64,000 bases of DNA, taken from the NCBI RefSeq assembly GCF_014202335.1, contig NZ_JACHGP010000008.1:186001-250000 (forward strand), given 5' to 3'. Origin of the DNA: Mycobacterium sp. AZCC_0083 (lineage in GTDB: Bacteria; Actinomycetota; Actinomycetes; Mycobacteriales; Mycobacteriaceae). Of the stretch, positions 34,584-42,842 are shown one piece after another (the stretch's first letter is position 1; each line of letters starts with the position of its first letter). Position numbers and translations under genes: made by a program. A model generated the notes under the pieces. It did not search any database and was not told the origin of the DNA. It saw only the letters and a program-made list of their open reading frames with translations.

Positions 34584-35465
34584 GGGCTTCAGGTAGGTCA
34601 CCAGGCTGACGTCGAGCGCCTCGTCGACGAAGTAGAACTGGCAACCGGTCAGGTACTTCATGTACCGGTTGTAGTTCTCCTCGTCGGTGGCCGCGATGGC
34701 CTCGTCCTTGTGGTTCTCGAGTGCCGCGGCCCAGATGCCGAGCGTCTTGATGTAGTGGTTGCGCAACGACAGCGTCTCGGGCACATTGAACCCGGCCTTC
34801 TCGCCAACGGCGACCATCATGCTGGTACTCGGAAGCCGTCCGCCCGGGAAGATCTCTTCCATGATGAACTTGGCGAAGCGGGCCAGCGCGAAGGTCAACT
34901 TCTTTCCGCGGGCGACCATTTCGTCGGGGTGGTAGGCGACGCTGCTCTGAATGGTCATCCGGCCGTCGTCGGGCATGACGTCGTAGCAGGTCTTGAAGAA
35001 GTCGTCGTAGCGCTCGAAGCCGAAGTGCTCGAACGCCTCGATGGACACGATCCGGTCGACGGGGCTGTGGAACTGCTCCCAGCCTTCGAGTCGCACGTCG
35101 AAGGTGCGGTCGCTATCGACCTTTTCGAGCAGTTGGTTGCAATACACCTGCTGGTTCTTGCTCAGTGTCAGGCCGATGACGTTGACGTCGTACTTCTCCA
35201 TCGCACGCTGAAGCGTCAGACCCCAGCCGCAGCCGACCTCGAGCAGCGTCATGCCCGGCTTGAGGTCGAGCCTGTCGAGGTGCTGGTCGACGTTGGCGAT
35301 CTGCGCCTCGGACAACGTGACGTCCGGACCGGTGAAGTATGCGCAGCTGTACTTGCGGGTCGGGTCTTGGAAAACGCCGAAGAAATCGTCGGACAAGTCG
35401 TAGTGAGCCTGGATGTCCTCGAAATGCGGCTCGAGGTCCCTCGTGCCGGTGGAGTTTTCAGACAT
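34569..35465 (-). CDS. Mycolic acid cyclopropane-synthase-family methyltransferase (MmaA4-like)
   Basis: 298 residues of the CmaA/MmaA/PcaA family, cytosolic SAM enzymes that modify double bonds of meromycolic chains. It has the family start EPHFEDIQAHYDLSDDFF, SCAYF, the SAM loop LEVGCGWGLTL, GLTLSKNQ, the EAFEHFG block with the active-site acidic residue, and EIFPGGRLPS. The C-terminus LVTYLKPGAAV and QSSVAYHPDEM resemble hydroxymycolate synthase MmaA4 more than cyclopropane synthases. The paralogue at 35621 lies upstream on the same strand, 155 bp away. The exact reaction (hydroxylation, methoxy- or keto-mycolate branch, or cyclopropanation) is inferred. Confidence 0.87.
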   Translation of the reverse strand: MSENSTGTRDLEPHFEDIQAHYDLSDDFFGVFQDPTRKYSCAYFTGPDVTLSEAQIANVDQHLDRLDLKPGMTLLEVGCGWGLTLQRAMEKYDVNVIGLTLSKNQQVYCNQLLEKVDSDRTFDVRLEGWEQFHSPVDRIVSIEAFEHFGFERYDDFFKTCYDVMPDDGRMTIQSSVAYHPDEMVARGKKLTFALARFAKFIMEEIFPGGRLPSTSMMVAVGEKAGFNVPETLSLRNHYIKTLGIWAAALENHKDEAIAATDEENYNRYMKYLTGCQFYFVDEALDVSLVTYLKPGAAV

Positions 35466-35620
35466 GTTTCTCTTACTGACCTTCCCTTGCTACTGCAGCT
35501 GCCGCCGATCTCGGACGGTCTTGCTGTGACCGTACCGTGGCGGGGTCCGTCGACATGCCAACTAGCACCTCAAGTCGCAAACCCTAGCGTTCACCGGGCG
35601 GTCGATTCCAATTCGGCCGC

Positions 35621-36502
35621 CTACTTCTCCAGCGTGAACTGGTGAACGTCGATGTAGCCGATCCGGAAGCCGTCCGCGCACCCGGTCAGGTACTTCATAT
35701 AGCGGTCGTAGACCTCTTCGGACTGGACCGCGATGGCCTCGTCCTTATGGGCTTCCAGCGCAGCGGCCCAGGTGTCCAACGTCCGCGCATAGTGCGCCTG
35801 CAGTGACTGCGTCCTGGTCACCTTGAAACCTGCCGGGATGGCGTACTCCTCGACCTTCTCGATCGATGGCAGCCGGCCGCCCGGGAAGATCTCGGTCAGG
35901 ATGAACTTCACGAAGCGGGCAACGTCGAAGGTCAGTGGCATGCCGCGTTCGGTCATCTGCGTCAACAACAGAGCCGTGATCGTGTGAAGCAACATCACGC
36001 CGTCAGCGGGCAGCACCCGGTAGGCCATCGCGAAGAAGTCCTCGTAGCGGTCGAAGCCGAAGTGCTCGAACGCGCCGATCGACACGATCCGGTCGACGGG
36101 CTCGTCGAACTGCTCCCAGCCCTGCAGCAGGATGCGCTTCGAGCGCGGGCTTTCGGATGCGGCGAACAGCGTCTCGACGTGTGCCTTTTGATTCTCGCTC
36201 AGCGTGAGACCGATGACGTTGACGTCGTACTTCTCGATCGCCCGCAGCATCGTCGAACCCCACCCACAGCCGACGTCCAACAACGTCATGCCCGGCTTGA
36301 GGCCGAGCTTTCCCAGCGACAGATCGATCTTGGCGAGCTGTGCCTCTTCGAGTGTCATGTCGTCGCGCTCGAAGTAGGCGCAGCTGTAGGTCTGCGTCGG
36401 GTCGAGGAACAACCGGAAGAAGTCGTCGGACAGGTCGTAGTGCGCCTGTACGTCCTCGAAGTGTGGCTTGAGGCCACCCTTCCTACGTGCCGTCTTGGCC
36501 AT
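35621..36502 (-). CDS. Mycolic acid cyclopropane-synthase-family methyltransferase
   Basis: 293 residues starting at the ATG at 36502 (MAKTARRKGGLKPHFEDV), with a GGAAGG site about 12 nt upstream; the 61 earlier codons in frame are not family-like. It carries LLDVGCGWGSTM, GLTLSENQ, GAFEHFGFDRY, EIFPGGRLPS and the C-terminal IGYIDVHQFTLEK typical of MmaA1-3/PcaA-type members. It is about half identical by eye to the neighbour at 34569. It makes or modifies cyclopropane or methyl-branch groups of mycolic acids; the precise specificity cannot be read. The mmaA-lipG-ABC1 order is the conserved mycobacterial arrangement. Confidence 0.87.
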   Translation of the reverse strand: MAKTARRKGGLKPHFEDVQAHYDLSDDFFRLFLDPTQTYSCAYFERDDMTLEEAQLAKIDLSLGKLGLKPGMTLLDVGCGWGSTMLRAIEKYDVNVIGLTLSENQKAHVETLFAASESPRSKRILLQGWEQFDEPVDRIVSIGAFEHFGFDRYEDFFAMAYRVLPADGVMLLHTITALLLTQMTERGMPLTFDVARFVKFILTEIFPGGRLPSIEKVEEYAIPAGFKVTRTQSLQAHYARTLDTWAAALEAHKDEAIAVQSEEVYDRYMKYLTGCADGFRIGYIDVHQFTLEK

Positions 36503-36633
36503 GGTCGAAGTGCCTTCCTGGCTGGTCAGCAGGTGGGCTGGAATGGGCGATGACTCCCCCGAGCCGTGCTGCACTTGCGATGTGATGCTACCTGCCGGGG
36601 CAATGCAGCCCGAATCGGAAGAGGCGTCCCTGC

Positions 36634-37536
36634 TCAGGGCACTTCGGCGAAAGTGGTCTTGAGTTCGCCGACGATGTCGTCCCACAACGGCTCGGGCAGG
36701 TCGTGAGCCATGCCGTCGAACAGGACCAACCGGGCTCGCCGGATGGACTTGGCGACGGCGCGGCCCCCGCTCGGGCGCATCAACTTGTCCGCGCGACCAT
36801 GGATGACCACGGTCGGCGCGGTGATCAGCTTGTCGTAGGCCACCAGGCTGCCGCTGCCCATGATGGCGCTGAAGTGCCTGGCCACGCCGGCGGGGTAGTA
36901 GGCCCGGTCGTAGTACTCGGCGGCATCGGCGAGCACCTGCTCCTCCGGCACGGGGTAGGCCGGGCTGCCGATGATCCGACTGACGGCCACCGAGTTGGCG
37001 ATGACGCCGTCGCGCGACGTGTCCTTCGGCCGGCTGGTGACGGCACGCAGTTGCTTGGGGCCGGGCGGCGGTAGCAGCGCCTGGTTGTTGCTCGAGAAGA
37101 TGACCGCGAGCGTCTTGGTGCGGTGCTGATAGCGGGCGGCGACGATCTGGGCGATCATGCCGCCCATCGAGCCGCCGACGATGTGTGCCTTCTCGATGTG
37201 AAGGTGGTCGAGCAGCGCGGCGGCATCGTCGGCCATGTGCTCCAGCGTGTACACCGATGGGCTGGGCCGACCCAGATAGGAGCGCGCCAACCGCGGGAGC
37301 AGCTTCGCGCCCGTGTGGCCGCCCTCGACCTTGCTGGACAGGCCGACGTCGCGGTTGTCGTAGCGGATGACGCGCAACCCCTGATTGACGAGGCGTTCGC
37401 AGAATCCCGTGCGCCAGAACAACAATTGGGCGCCAAGGCCCATGATGAGCAGGACGGCAGGGTCGTTCTCGTCGCCCATGTCCTCGTAGAAGATGTCCAG
37501 GTCGCCCGACTTGGCGACACCCGTGCGCACGTTCAT
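36634..37536 (-). CDS. lipG: Alpha/beta-hydrolase, LipG-like
   Basis: 300 residues. Serine nucleophile in VGGSMGG (GxSxG), oxyanion region LLIMGLGAQLLFW, Asp in VIHGRADKLMRP and His in DGMAHDLPEP complete the catalytic triad. The ATG at 37536 overlaps the TGA of the ABC1-family gene by one base (TGATG), so the two are translationally coupled. The location next to mmaA genes and the ABC1 gene matches lipG of M. tuberculosis, reported as a phospholipase/thioesterase-type enzyme. A paralogue lies at 40712. Confidence 0.86.
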   Translation of the reverse strand: MNVRTGVAKSGDLDIFYEDMGDENDPAVLLIMGLGAQLLFWRTGFCERLVNQGLRVIRYDNRDVGLSSKVEGGHTGAKLLPRLARSYLGRPSPSVYTLEHMADDAAALLDHLHIEKAHIVGGSMGGMIAQIVAARYQHRTKTLAVIFSSNNQALLPPPGPKQLRAVTSRPKDTSRDGVIANSVAVSRIIGSPAYPVPEEQVLADAAEYYDRAYYPAGVARHFSAIMGSGSLVAYDKLITAPTVVIHGRADKLMRPSGGRAVAKSIRRARLVLFDGMAHDLPEPLWDDIVGELKTTFAEVP

Positions 37537-38882
37537 CAGCCGTCCAACTCGTCGGTGTGTTCCCGGCTGACCTCGACCATGAAATTGGCGAAGTACCCGG
37601 TCAGCTGCGGGTCGGACATCATCTGCCACTTCGGTGCCAGCAGTTTCATGTAGCGCTCCACGTAGAGGAATTGCTTGCCGATCAGTACCAGTTCGCGCGG
37701 CAGCTTGACGTCGTAGGCCTCGGCCAGCGTCGAGAGCTGCTTGCCGATCTCGGCGTAACTCAGGTCGCCAAGCGTCGACATGGTCAGCGGGGTGGTGAAC
37801 TTCTCGAGGTCCTTGGCGGCCTCGGCCTCCGGCTTCACGTTGCCGACGGCGCCCATCAAGACCACGATCTTGCCTGCCGCTGCGTGGTCCTTCGTGACGA
37901 GCAGCGCGTAGACGAGCTCGCGCAGCAGCCAGCGGGTGCGCGGGTCGACACGGCCCATGATGCCGAAGTCGAAGAACACGATCTTGCCGTCTTCGTCGAC
38001 GTAGAGGTTGCCTGCGTGCAGGTCGCCGTGGAACAGCCCGTGCCGCAGCCCGCCCTCGAACACGCTGAACAGCAACGCCTTCACCAGCTCGGTGCCGTCG
38101 AAGCCGGCCTTGCGGATGGCCGCGACGTCGTCGATGCGAACGCCCTGGATGCGCTCCATCGTCAGGACCTTCTCGCTGGTGAGGTCCCAGTAGACCTGCG
38201 GCACCCGGATGTTCTTGCCGAGCGGCGAGGCGTGCATGTGCGACACCCACGCGTCCATCGACTGCGCCTCGAGCCGGAAGTCGAGCTCCTCGGCGAGATT
38301 GTCGGCGAAGTCGGCGACGACGTCCTGCGCGGACAACCGTCGGCCCAGCTTGGCCAGCTCGACGAGTTGGGCACCGCGCTTGAGGATCTGCAGATCGGCG
38401 GCCACGCGCCGGCGGATGCCCGGCCGCTGGATCTTGACCACGACCTCCTCGCCGCTGTGCAGCGTCGCGTAGTGCACCTGGGCGATGGACGCCGAGGCGA
38501 ACGGTTGCTCGTCGAACGAGGCGAACAGATTCGCCGGATCGTCGCCGAGTTCCTCCTTGAACAGCTCGTGCACTTCTCCCGTGTCGGCAGGGGGCACCCG
38601 GTCAAGCAGGCTGCGGAACTCGCGGCTCATCTGCTCGCCGAACGCGCCAGGGCTCGACGCGATGATCTGGCCGAATTTGACGTACGTCGGGCCCAGGTCG
38701 GAGAACGTCTGGGGGATCTCCTTGAGGACCTTTTGCTGCAGGGAGCCGCGTCCGATCAGTTTGGTGAGGACCCGTGCGCCGGTGCGCGTGACCTGCCAAC
38801 CCGTCATGCCGATGCGGGCTGCTTCGACTGGCAACGGCACGCGATCCAGCCGGGCCACCTCGCGGTGCTTGGTCGAGTTCAT
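37536..38882 (-). CDS. ABC1/AarF-family (UbiB-like) atypical kinase
   Basis: 448 residues of the UbiB/ADCK family. The N-terminal KxGQ motif is KFGQIIASSPG (about residue 69), the Ala-rich nucleotide loop is FASASIAQVHYA, the invariant Lys is in VVVKIQRPG, the ExD-type region is in LDFRLEAQSMD, and the metal-binding DFG is FFDFGIMG. The family binds ATP and in other organisms supports isoprenoid-lipid metabolism. No C-terminal transmembrane helices are obvious. It is first in a coupled pair with lipG, as in other mycobacteria. Confidence 0.9.
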   Translation of the reverse strand: MNSTKHREVARLDRVPLPVEAARIGMTGWQVTRTGARVLTKLIGRGSLQQKVLKEIPQTFSDLGPTYVKFGQIIASSPGAFGEQMSREFRSLLDRVPPADTGEVHELFKEELGDDPANLFASFDEQPFASASIAQVHYATLHSGEEVVVKIQRPGIRRRVAADLQILKRGAQLVELAKLGRRLSAQDVVADFADNLAEELDFRLEAQSMDAWVSHMHASPLGKNIRVPQVYWDLTSEKVLTMERIQGVRIDDVAAIRKAGFDGTELVKALLFSVFEGGLRHGLFHGDLHAGNLYVDEDGKIVFFDFGIMGRVDPRTRWLLRELVYALLVTKDHAAAGKIVVLMGAVGNVKPEAEAAKDLEKFTTPLTMSTLGDLSYAEIGKQLSTLAEAYDVKLPRELVLIGKQFLYVERYMKLLAPKWQMMSDPQLTGYFANFMVEVSREHTDELDG

Positions 38883-38932
38883 ACCTGCAGTGTCTCAAAA
38901 GCAGAGGTCAGGGGAAAAAGGTGTGGGTTGGG

Positions 38933-39940
38933 TCACACCGTTGCGAAGCCACTTTCGACGTCGGCGCGGCTACGAATCGGGTCGGTGCCGGGCACATGCG
39001 TGGGGACGGTGTGGGGCACGGTGGTGCCGCCGGCGACCCGGGCTTGCGCCTCGGTGAACTCGCGGGTGGGACCGGCCGCGGTGTGCAGCGCGTTGATGGC
39101 AGCCCAGACCGCCGTCCGCCGGGCGGTGCGCTCGACGACGTTGGGGGAGGTGTGCTGGACCAGCTGGGCGGCCCACTTCGGCATGGTGTCGCGGATGGCC
39201 CAGTCGATCGCGCTTTGCGGCAGTGGAAGATTCGGCCCGGTAGCCATCGCCGCGCCGTGCGTCAGTGCCAGCCGCGGCAGGTAGGACTCCAGGCAGTCGA
39301 GCGTCTCCGCCTTGGTCGTCGGGAGGTCGGTGCCGCCAAGCGCGTGGCCCACCCGGACGAACTCGCCGTAGTAGCGGTCGAGCTTCTTCCCGCGCAACGG
39401 CCGCGGGTGGTACATCTCGTGCGCCGTGGCCAGGCCCCAGACCACGGTCGCGTAGTTCCAGCGCAGCCAGTCCGGATCGTCGGCGTCGTAGGCGGCGCCG
39501 TCGGGCCGGGTTCCCTTGATGGTGTGGTGCATGGCCCGCACGGTCTGCGCGAGACGCTCGGCGGTCTCCGTCGACCCGTAGGCCGTGCCGATGAAGAACG
39601 CGACCGAATGGCCAAGCCGGGTGATCGCCCCCTTGGGGTCGAGGCGCGTGGTGGCGGTGCCGTTCTCGTCGCGCTCGACGAGCCGCGAGTGGTGCATGCC
39701 CATCCAGTAGATCGACGGGTCGAGTCGCTCCATGTAGGCGGCGCACTGCAGCCCGAACACCAGCGCCTCCATGTGCGAGTGCACGTGCCACACCGCACTG
39801 CCGGGTCCGAACCAGCCGGGATCGCCTGCGGGTCCGGCGAATTCGATGCCGCGGAAGTAGTTCCGCCGGACATTTTTGTACAGCCGGTCGTAGAGGCGCT
39901 GTTGTACTTGCTGCTCGACGATCTGGTGCGGCACGAACAC
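38933..39940 (-). CDS. MpaB/DUF2236-family oxygenase-like protein
   Basis: 335 residues, GTG start with GAGGA 6 nt upstream. The sequence shows the DUF2236/MpaB pattern: WHVHSHMEALVFGLQ, LGHSVAFFIGTAYGSTETAERLA, RAMHHTIKGTRPDG and WATAHEMYHPRPL-like histidines, which in latex-clearing protein relatives bind heme b. Probably an oxygenase or oxidoreductase of unknown substrate. Divergent from a TetR-type gene (96 bp between starts), so it is likely that repressor's target. Confidence 0.82.
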   Translation of the reverse strand: MFVPHQIVEQQVQQRLYDRLYKNVRRNYFRGIEFAGPAGDPGWFGPGSAVWHVHSHMEALVFGLQCAAYMERLDPSIYWMGMHHSRLVERDENGTATTRLDPKGAITRLGHSVAFFIGTAYGSTETAERLAQTVRAMHHTIKGTRPDGAAYDADDPDWLRWNYATVVWGLATAHEMYHPRPLRGKKLDRYYGEFVRVGHALGGTDLPTTKAETLDCLESYLPRLALTHGAAMATGPNLPLPQSAIDWAIRDTMPKWAAQLVQHTSPNVVERTARRTAVWAAINALHTAAGPTREFTEAQARVAGGTTVPHTVPTHVPGTDPIRSRADVESGFATV

Positions 39941-39962
39941 GTCGGTCCTCCGTCGGTTTGAC

Positions 39963-40025
39963 TACGTCCGTTGCCACTTTACTACTTTGGCTACACCCGT
40001 GACCAGACCTTCGTGATTGGACGTA
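39963..40025. promoter_or_regulatory. Widely spaced inverted half-sites in the MpaB-TetR intergenic region
   Basis: TACGTCC at 39963-39969 and its exact complement GGACGTA at 40019-40025, 49 bp apart, flank the divergent promoter region. They could be operator half-sites of the TetR regulator. A 7-bp match alone is weak evidence. Confidence 0.35.
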
Positions 40026-40035
40026 CGCTTTCTTG

Positions 40036-40632
40036 ATGTCCACACCGACCAGGTGGGCGGGGGTGCCGCTCACCGACCGTCGCGCCGAACGACGCGGCCT
40101 GCTGGTCGATGCGGCCTTCACGCTGTTCGGCGATGGCGGTGAGGCCGCGGTGTCGGTGCGGTCGGTGTGCCGTGAGTGCGGGCTGAACACCCGGTACTTC
40201 TACGAGAACTTCCCCGACACCGACGAACTCCTCGGGGCGGTGTACGACGATGTCAGCCGCCAGTTGGGCGAGGCCGTCGCCTTGGCGATGGACGCCGTGG
40301 ACGACTCGCCGCGCGCCAGGGCCCGCGCCGGCATGGCTGCCGTGCTCGGATTCAGCTCCGCCGATCCGCGCCGCGGGCGGGTGTTGTTCACCGATGCGCG
40401 GGCCAACCCCGTGCTCGCCAAGCGGCGTTTGGTCACCCAGGATCTGTTGCTCGATGCAGTGGTGGCCGAGGACGGCCGGCTACACCCTGGCGCTGATCCG
40501 ACCTCGGCACTGGTCGGCGCGGCGATGTACACCGGCGCGATGGCCGAGCTCGCCCAGCAGTGGCTGGCGGGCAACCTCGGCAACGACCTCGACGCCGTCG
40601 TCGACCATGCCCTGGCTCGGGTGCTGGGTTAG
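40036..40632 (+). CDS. TetR-family transcriptional regulator
   Basis: 198 residues. The N-terminal HTH runs RRGLLVDAAFTLFGDGGEAAVSVRSVCRECGLNTRYFYENF, the normal TetR DNA-binding domain with the YFYxxF signature. The rest is a helical ligand/dimerisation domain. An in-frame TTG directly precedes the ATG at 40036; the ATG is preferred. Divergent from the MpaB-like oxygenase gene, which it probably represses. The ligand is unknown. Confidence 0.9.
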   Translation: MSTPTRWAGVPLTDRRAERRGLLVDAAFTLFGDGGEAAVSVRSVCRECGLNTRYFYENFPDTDELLGAVYDDVSRQLGEAVALAMDAVDDSPRARARAGMAAVLGFSSADPRRGRVLFTDARANPVLAKRRLVTQDLLLDAVVAEDGRLHPGADPTSALVGAAMYTGAMAELAQQWLAGNLGNDLDAVVDHALARVLG

Positions 40633-40674
40633 TCGGCCTTCGCCGCTCGAGTTAGCCGTCGCCGAGGTGCACCT

Positions 40675-40707
40675 TTTGCAGGCGTCCACTCGAACTTCTT
40701 CTGCAAA
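40675..40707. repeat. Palindromic intergenic element between convergent genes
   Basis: TTTGCAG (40675-40681) and CTGCAAA (40701-40707) with a 19-bp loop, preceded by GGTGCACC. A related GTGCAC-(N4)-TTGCAGG string occurs at 50720-50733. It may be a terminator or a dispersed intergenic palindrome. Confidence 0.4.
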
Positions 40708-40711
40708 GCGT

Positions 40712-41626
40712 TCATTTCGGCGCTGCGGCGCCGAAGTTTTCGACGAGCGCAGCGACCACCGGCCGCCACACCTGCTCGGGCAGGTCGTGGCCCATGCCGT
40801 CCACGACGACGAAGCGCGCGCCTCGGATGACGCGGGCGAGGTTGCGGCCGTTGCGGATTCGCACCAAGGGATCCTCGGAGCCGTGGATCACCAACGTCGG
40901 TGCAGTGATCGACCGGGTGAACTTCAGCAGGCTGCCGGTGCCAAGGATCGCGTCGAACTGCCGGAGGCCACCTTGCGGGTAGTCACTGCGCGCGGTGAGC
41001 TCCTCGACGCGCTGACGCAATTGGTCGTCCGACGGAAGGAAGTTGGGGCCGTTGATCACTGCGATGTTGCGGACCTCGAAGGCGAGTTTGTCCTCCGTCG
41101 GAGCATCCTTGGCAGGGGGATCGAACGCCAGCTTGATCACCCGCCAACGCGGTAGCGCCGACAACGGCTTGCCCGAACTGGTCATCAACAACGCCAGCGA
41201 GCTGACCCGCTCGGGATGACTGCCTGCCAGGATCTGGGCGATCATCCCGCCCATCGACGCACCGACGACGTGCGCCTTCTCGATCTGGAGATGGTCGAGT
41301 AGCGCGCGGGCGTCCTGGGCCATGTCGACGAGCGTGTAGGGCACCGGGCTTCGTCGCCCGAGCGCGTACCGGACGACGCGGGCGTACACCGACCCGTGGG
41401 CCTTCTGTCCGGACAGCTTCGTCGAAAGTCCGATGTCGCGGTGGTCGAACCGGATCACCCGGAACCCGCGCTGCAGCAACAGTTCGCAGAAGCCGTTGGG
41501 CCACATCGGGAGTTGGGCACCGACGCCCATGATGAGCAGGACGGCCGGGTCGGCGGGGTCGCCGAGATCCTCATAGAAGATCTCGACTCCCTCGCCGCTG
41601 ACCGCCGTTCCACTCCGGGTTTGCAT
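40712..41626 (-). CDS. Alpha/beta-hydrolase, LipG paralogue
   Basis: 304 residues, collinear with LipG at 36634: LLIMGVGAQLPMW, RVIRFDHRDIGLS, nucleophile VGASMGG, Asp in VIHGSEDPL and His in DGMGHDLPEQ. The catalytic triad is complete. It lies about 3 kb from lipG, with the ABC1, MpaB and TetR genes between, so it is a dispersed duplicate rather than a tandem copy. Likely a carboxylesterase or thioesterase acting on lipids. First DinB gene downstream starts its own unit on the same strand. Confidence 0.85.
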   Translation of the reverse strand: MQTRSGTAVSGEGVEIFYEDLGDPADPAVLLIMGVGAQLPMWPNGFCELLLQRGFRVIRFDHRDIGLSTKLSGQKAHGSVYARVVRYALGRRSPVPYTLVDMAQDARALLDHLQIEKAHVVGASMGGMIAQILAGSHPERVSSLALLMTSSGKPLSALPRWRVIKLAFDPPAKDAPTEDKLAFEVRNIAVINGPNFLPSDDQLRQRVEELTARSDYPQGGLRQFDAILGTGSLLKFTRSITAPTLVIHGSEDPLVRIRNGRNLARVIRGARFVVVDGMGHDLPEQVWRPVVAALVENFGAAAPK

Positions 41627-41635
41627 GAACCCTGT

Positions 41636-42235
41636 CTACACCGTGGCCGGCTTCCAGGGCTTGACCCAGTCGGTCTCCTCCCATCCTTCGACCCCGGCGA
41701 TCAGGTCGTAAAGCGTTGCACCATCGATGGACTCGCGGATGATGTCGGCCTGACCGGCATGCCTGGCCAGCTCGTTGATCAGATGGTGGATCACCCAGCG
41801 CACGGTCCAGTTGTCGATGTCCTTGGGAAACCACGGCACGTCCTTCGGCACCGGTACCGGCGTATCCAGGTCGGCCGATTCCACGATGCGCAGCGTCTCG
41901 GCGTTCTGTGCCTTGAACTTGTCCAGCAGCTCCGCCACGGTTTCGTCTTCGCGCATGACGTACTCGTCGTGGTACTGGGCGACGATCTCCTCGAACGGCC
42001 GGGTGTCCTGCGGCGGAAGCGCCGGCGCTGCCTGAACCCGCTCCATCCAGCCGCGCTGGACGCCGGTGGCGTGCTTGATCAGCCCGCCGATCGAGAGCGC
42101 GCTCACCGTCGGCTTGGCGCGGGCCTGATCGTCGGTCAGACCGAACGCCAGGGCGGGGTATGAGCTCTGGTGGTACTCGACGAATACCCGCAGGGCGTCA
42201 CGCTCGTCGCCGACGATGGGGGCTTGTCCTGGCAT
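41636..42235 (-). CDS. DinB-like (YfiT/DUF664-type) putative metal-dependent protein
   Basis: 199 residues from the ATG at 42235. Four-helix-bundle DinB fold with the characteristic histidines: IGGLIKHATGVQRGWME (His about residue 54) and VIHHLINELARHAGQADIIRE near 160. This arrangement binds a divalent metal and is shared with mycothiol/bacillithiol S-transferases. In actinobacteria, such proteins may be mycothiol-dependent. The TGA of the next DinB gene (42238) lies directly upstream, so the two are co-transcribed. Confidence 0.82.
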   Translation of the reverse strand: MPGQAPIVGDERDALRVFVEYHQSSYPALAFGLTDDQARAKPTVSALSIGGLIKHATGVQRGWMERVQAAPALPPQDTRPFEEIVAQYHDEYVMREDETVAELLDKFKAQNAETLRIVESADLDTPVPVPKDVPWFPKDIDNWTVRWVIHHLINELARHAGQADIIRESIDGATLYDLIAGVEGWEETDWVKPWKPATV

Positions 42236-42237
42236 GT

Positions 42238-42780
42238 TCAGTTCTCCTTGTTGTTGGTGGTGTGGATGTAAAGGTCTCGTAGTAAAGAGATTTCGGCGCC
42301 GTGGTGGATGACTTCGCGGTTGATGTGCAGGACCAGGTCGAGCATCGGCTTGTCGGCCCACGGTCCCTCGGCCGGTCCGATCGGCTTCGCGAGGTCCTCA
42401 GCCGTCAGCTGCTGCACGCCCGACATCCAGTCGGCATAGGCGGTGTCGAGTTGGCGCAGGGCGGTCGCGGCGTCGGTCGCGTACTTCCACGTCTGGTAGT
42501 CGGCGGGCGGACCGTCGAAGTGCGAGTGGGCGCGCATCGCCAGCACGCCGACGATGACGTGGGCCAGCCGCCAGGCGATCGTCGTGACCGGCGCGGGCGT
42601 CGGGGGCGGGAACTCGAAGTCGATCGTTCCGTCGGCGTGCAAGGTCCAGCAGTTCGGCACCGGCTCCCAGAAGTACTCGTCGTCGGTGAGGCCGTCGAAG
42701 CGCGGACGCAACTGATTGCGCCAGTGCCACTCGAGCTGATCGGCCAGTTGAGCGGTCAGGTGGGCTGTCGTCGTACTCAT
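42238..42780 (-). CDS. DinB-family protein
   Basis: About 180 residues. DinB fold with the motif WRLAHVIVGVLAMRAHSHF and the C-terminal VLHINREVIHHGAEISLLRDLY containing the second and third metal-binding histidines. The start is uncertain: ATG 42780 (MSTTTAHLTAQL), 42792 or 42801 are possible. A TATATG sequence would make 42792 leaderless. Divergent from the WYL regulator, with a palindrome in between. Function probably thiol- or detoxification-related; not proven. Confidence 0.8.
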   Translation of the reverse strand: MSTTTAHLTAQLADQLEWHWRNQLRPRFDGLTDDEYFWEPVPNCWTLHADGTIDFEFPPPTPAPVTTIAWRLAHVIVGVLAMRAHSHFDGPPADYQTWKYATDAATALRQLDTAYADWMSGVQQLTAEDLAKPIGPAEGPWADKPMLDLVLHINREVIHHGAEISLLRDLYIHTTNNKEN

Positions 42781-42802
42781 GAAAATGAGCATGTCATCCA
42801 TA

Positions 42803-42821
42803 TAGGACAGAAACGGTCCTA
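42803..42821. promoter_or_regulatory. Palindromic operator between DinB pair and WYL regulator
   Basis: TAGGAC (42803-42808) and GTCCTA (42816-42821) form a perfect 6-bp inverted repeat with a 7-bp spacer. The site lies directly before the leftward DinB starts and 21 bp before the regulator's ATG, so one bound regulator could control both. Confidence 0.55.
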
Positions 42822-42842
42822 AGAGTGCGGCAGACTCTTGGC

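Noticed and set aside
37557..39284. 575-codon plus-strand frame over the ABC1-family gene
   Set aside because: Shadow of 37536-38882, which has all UbiB motifs.
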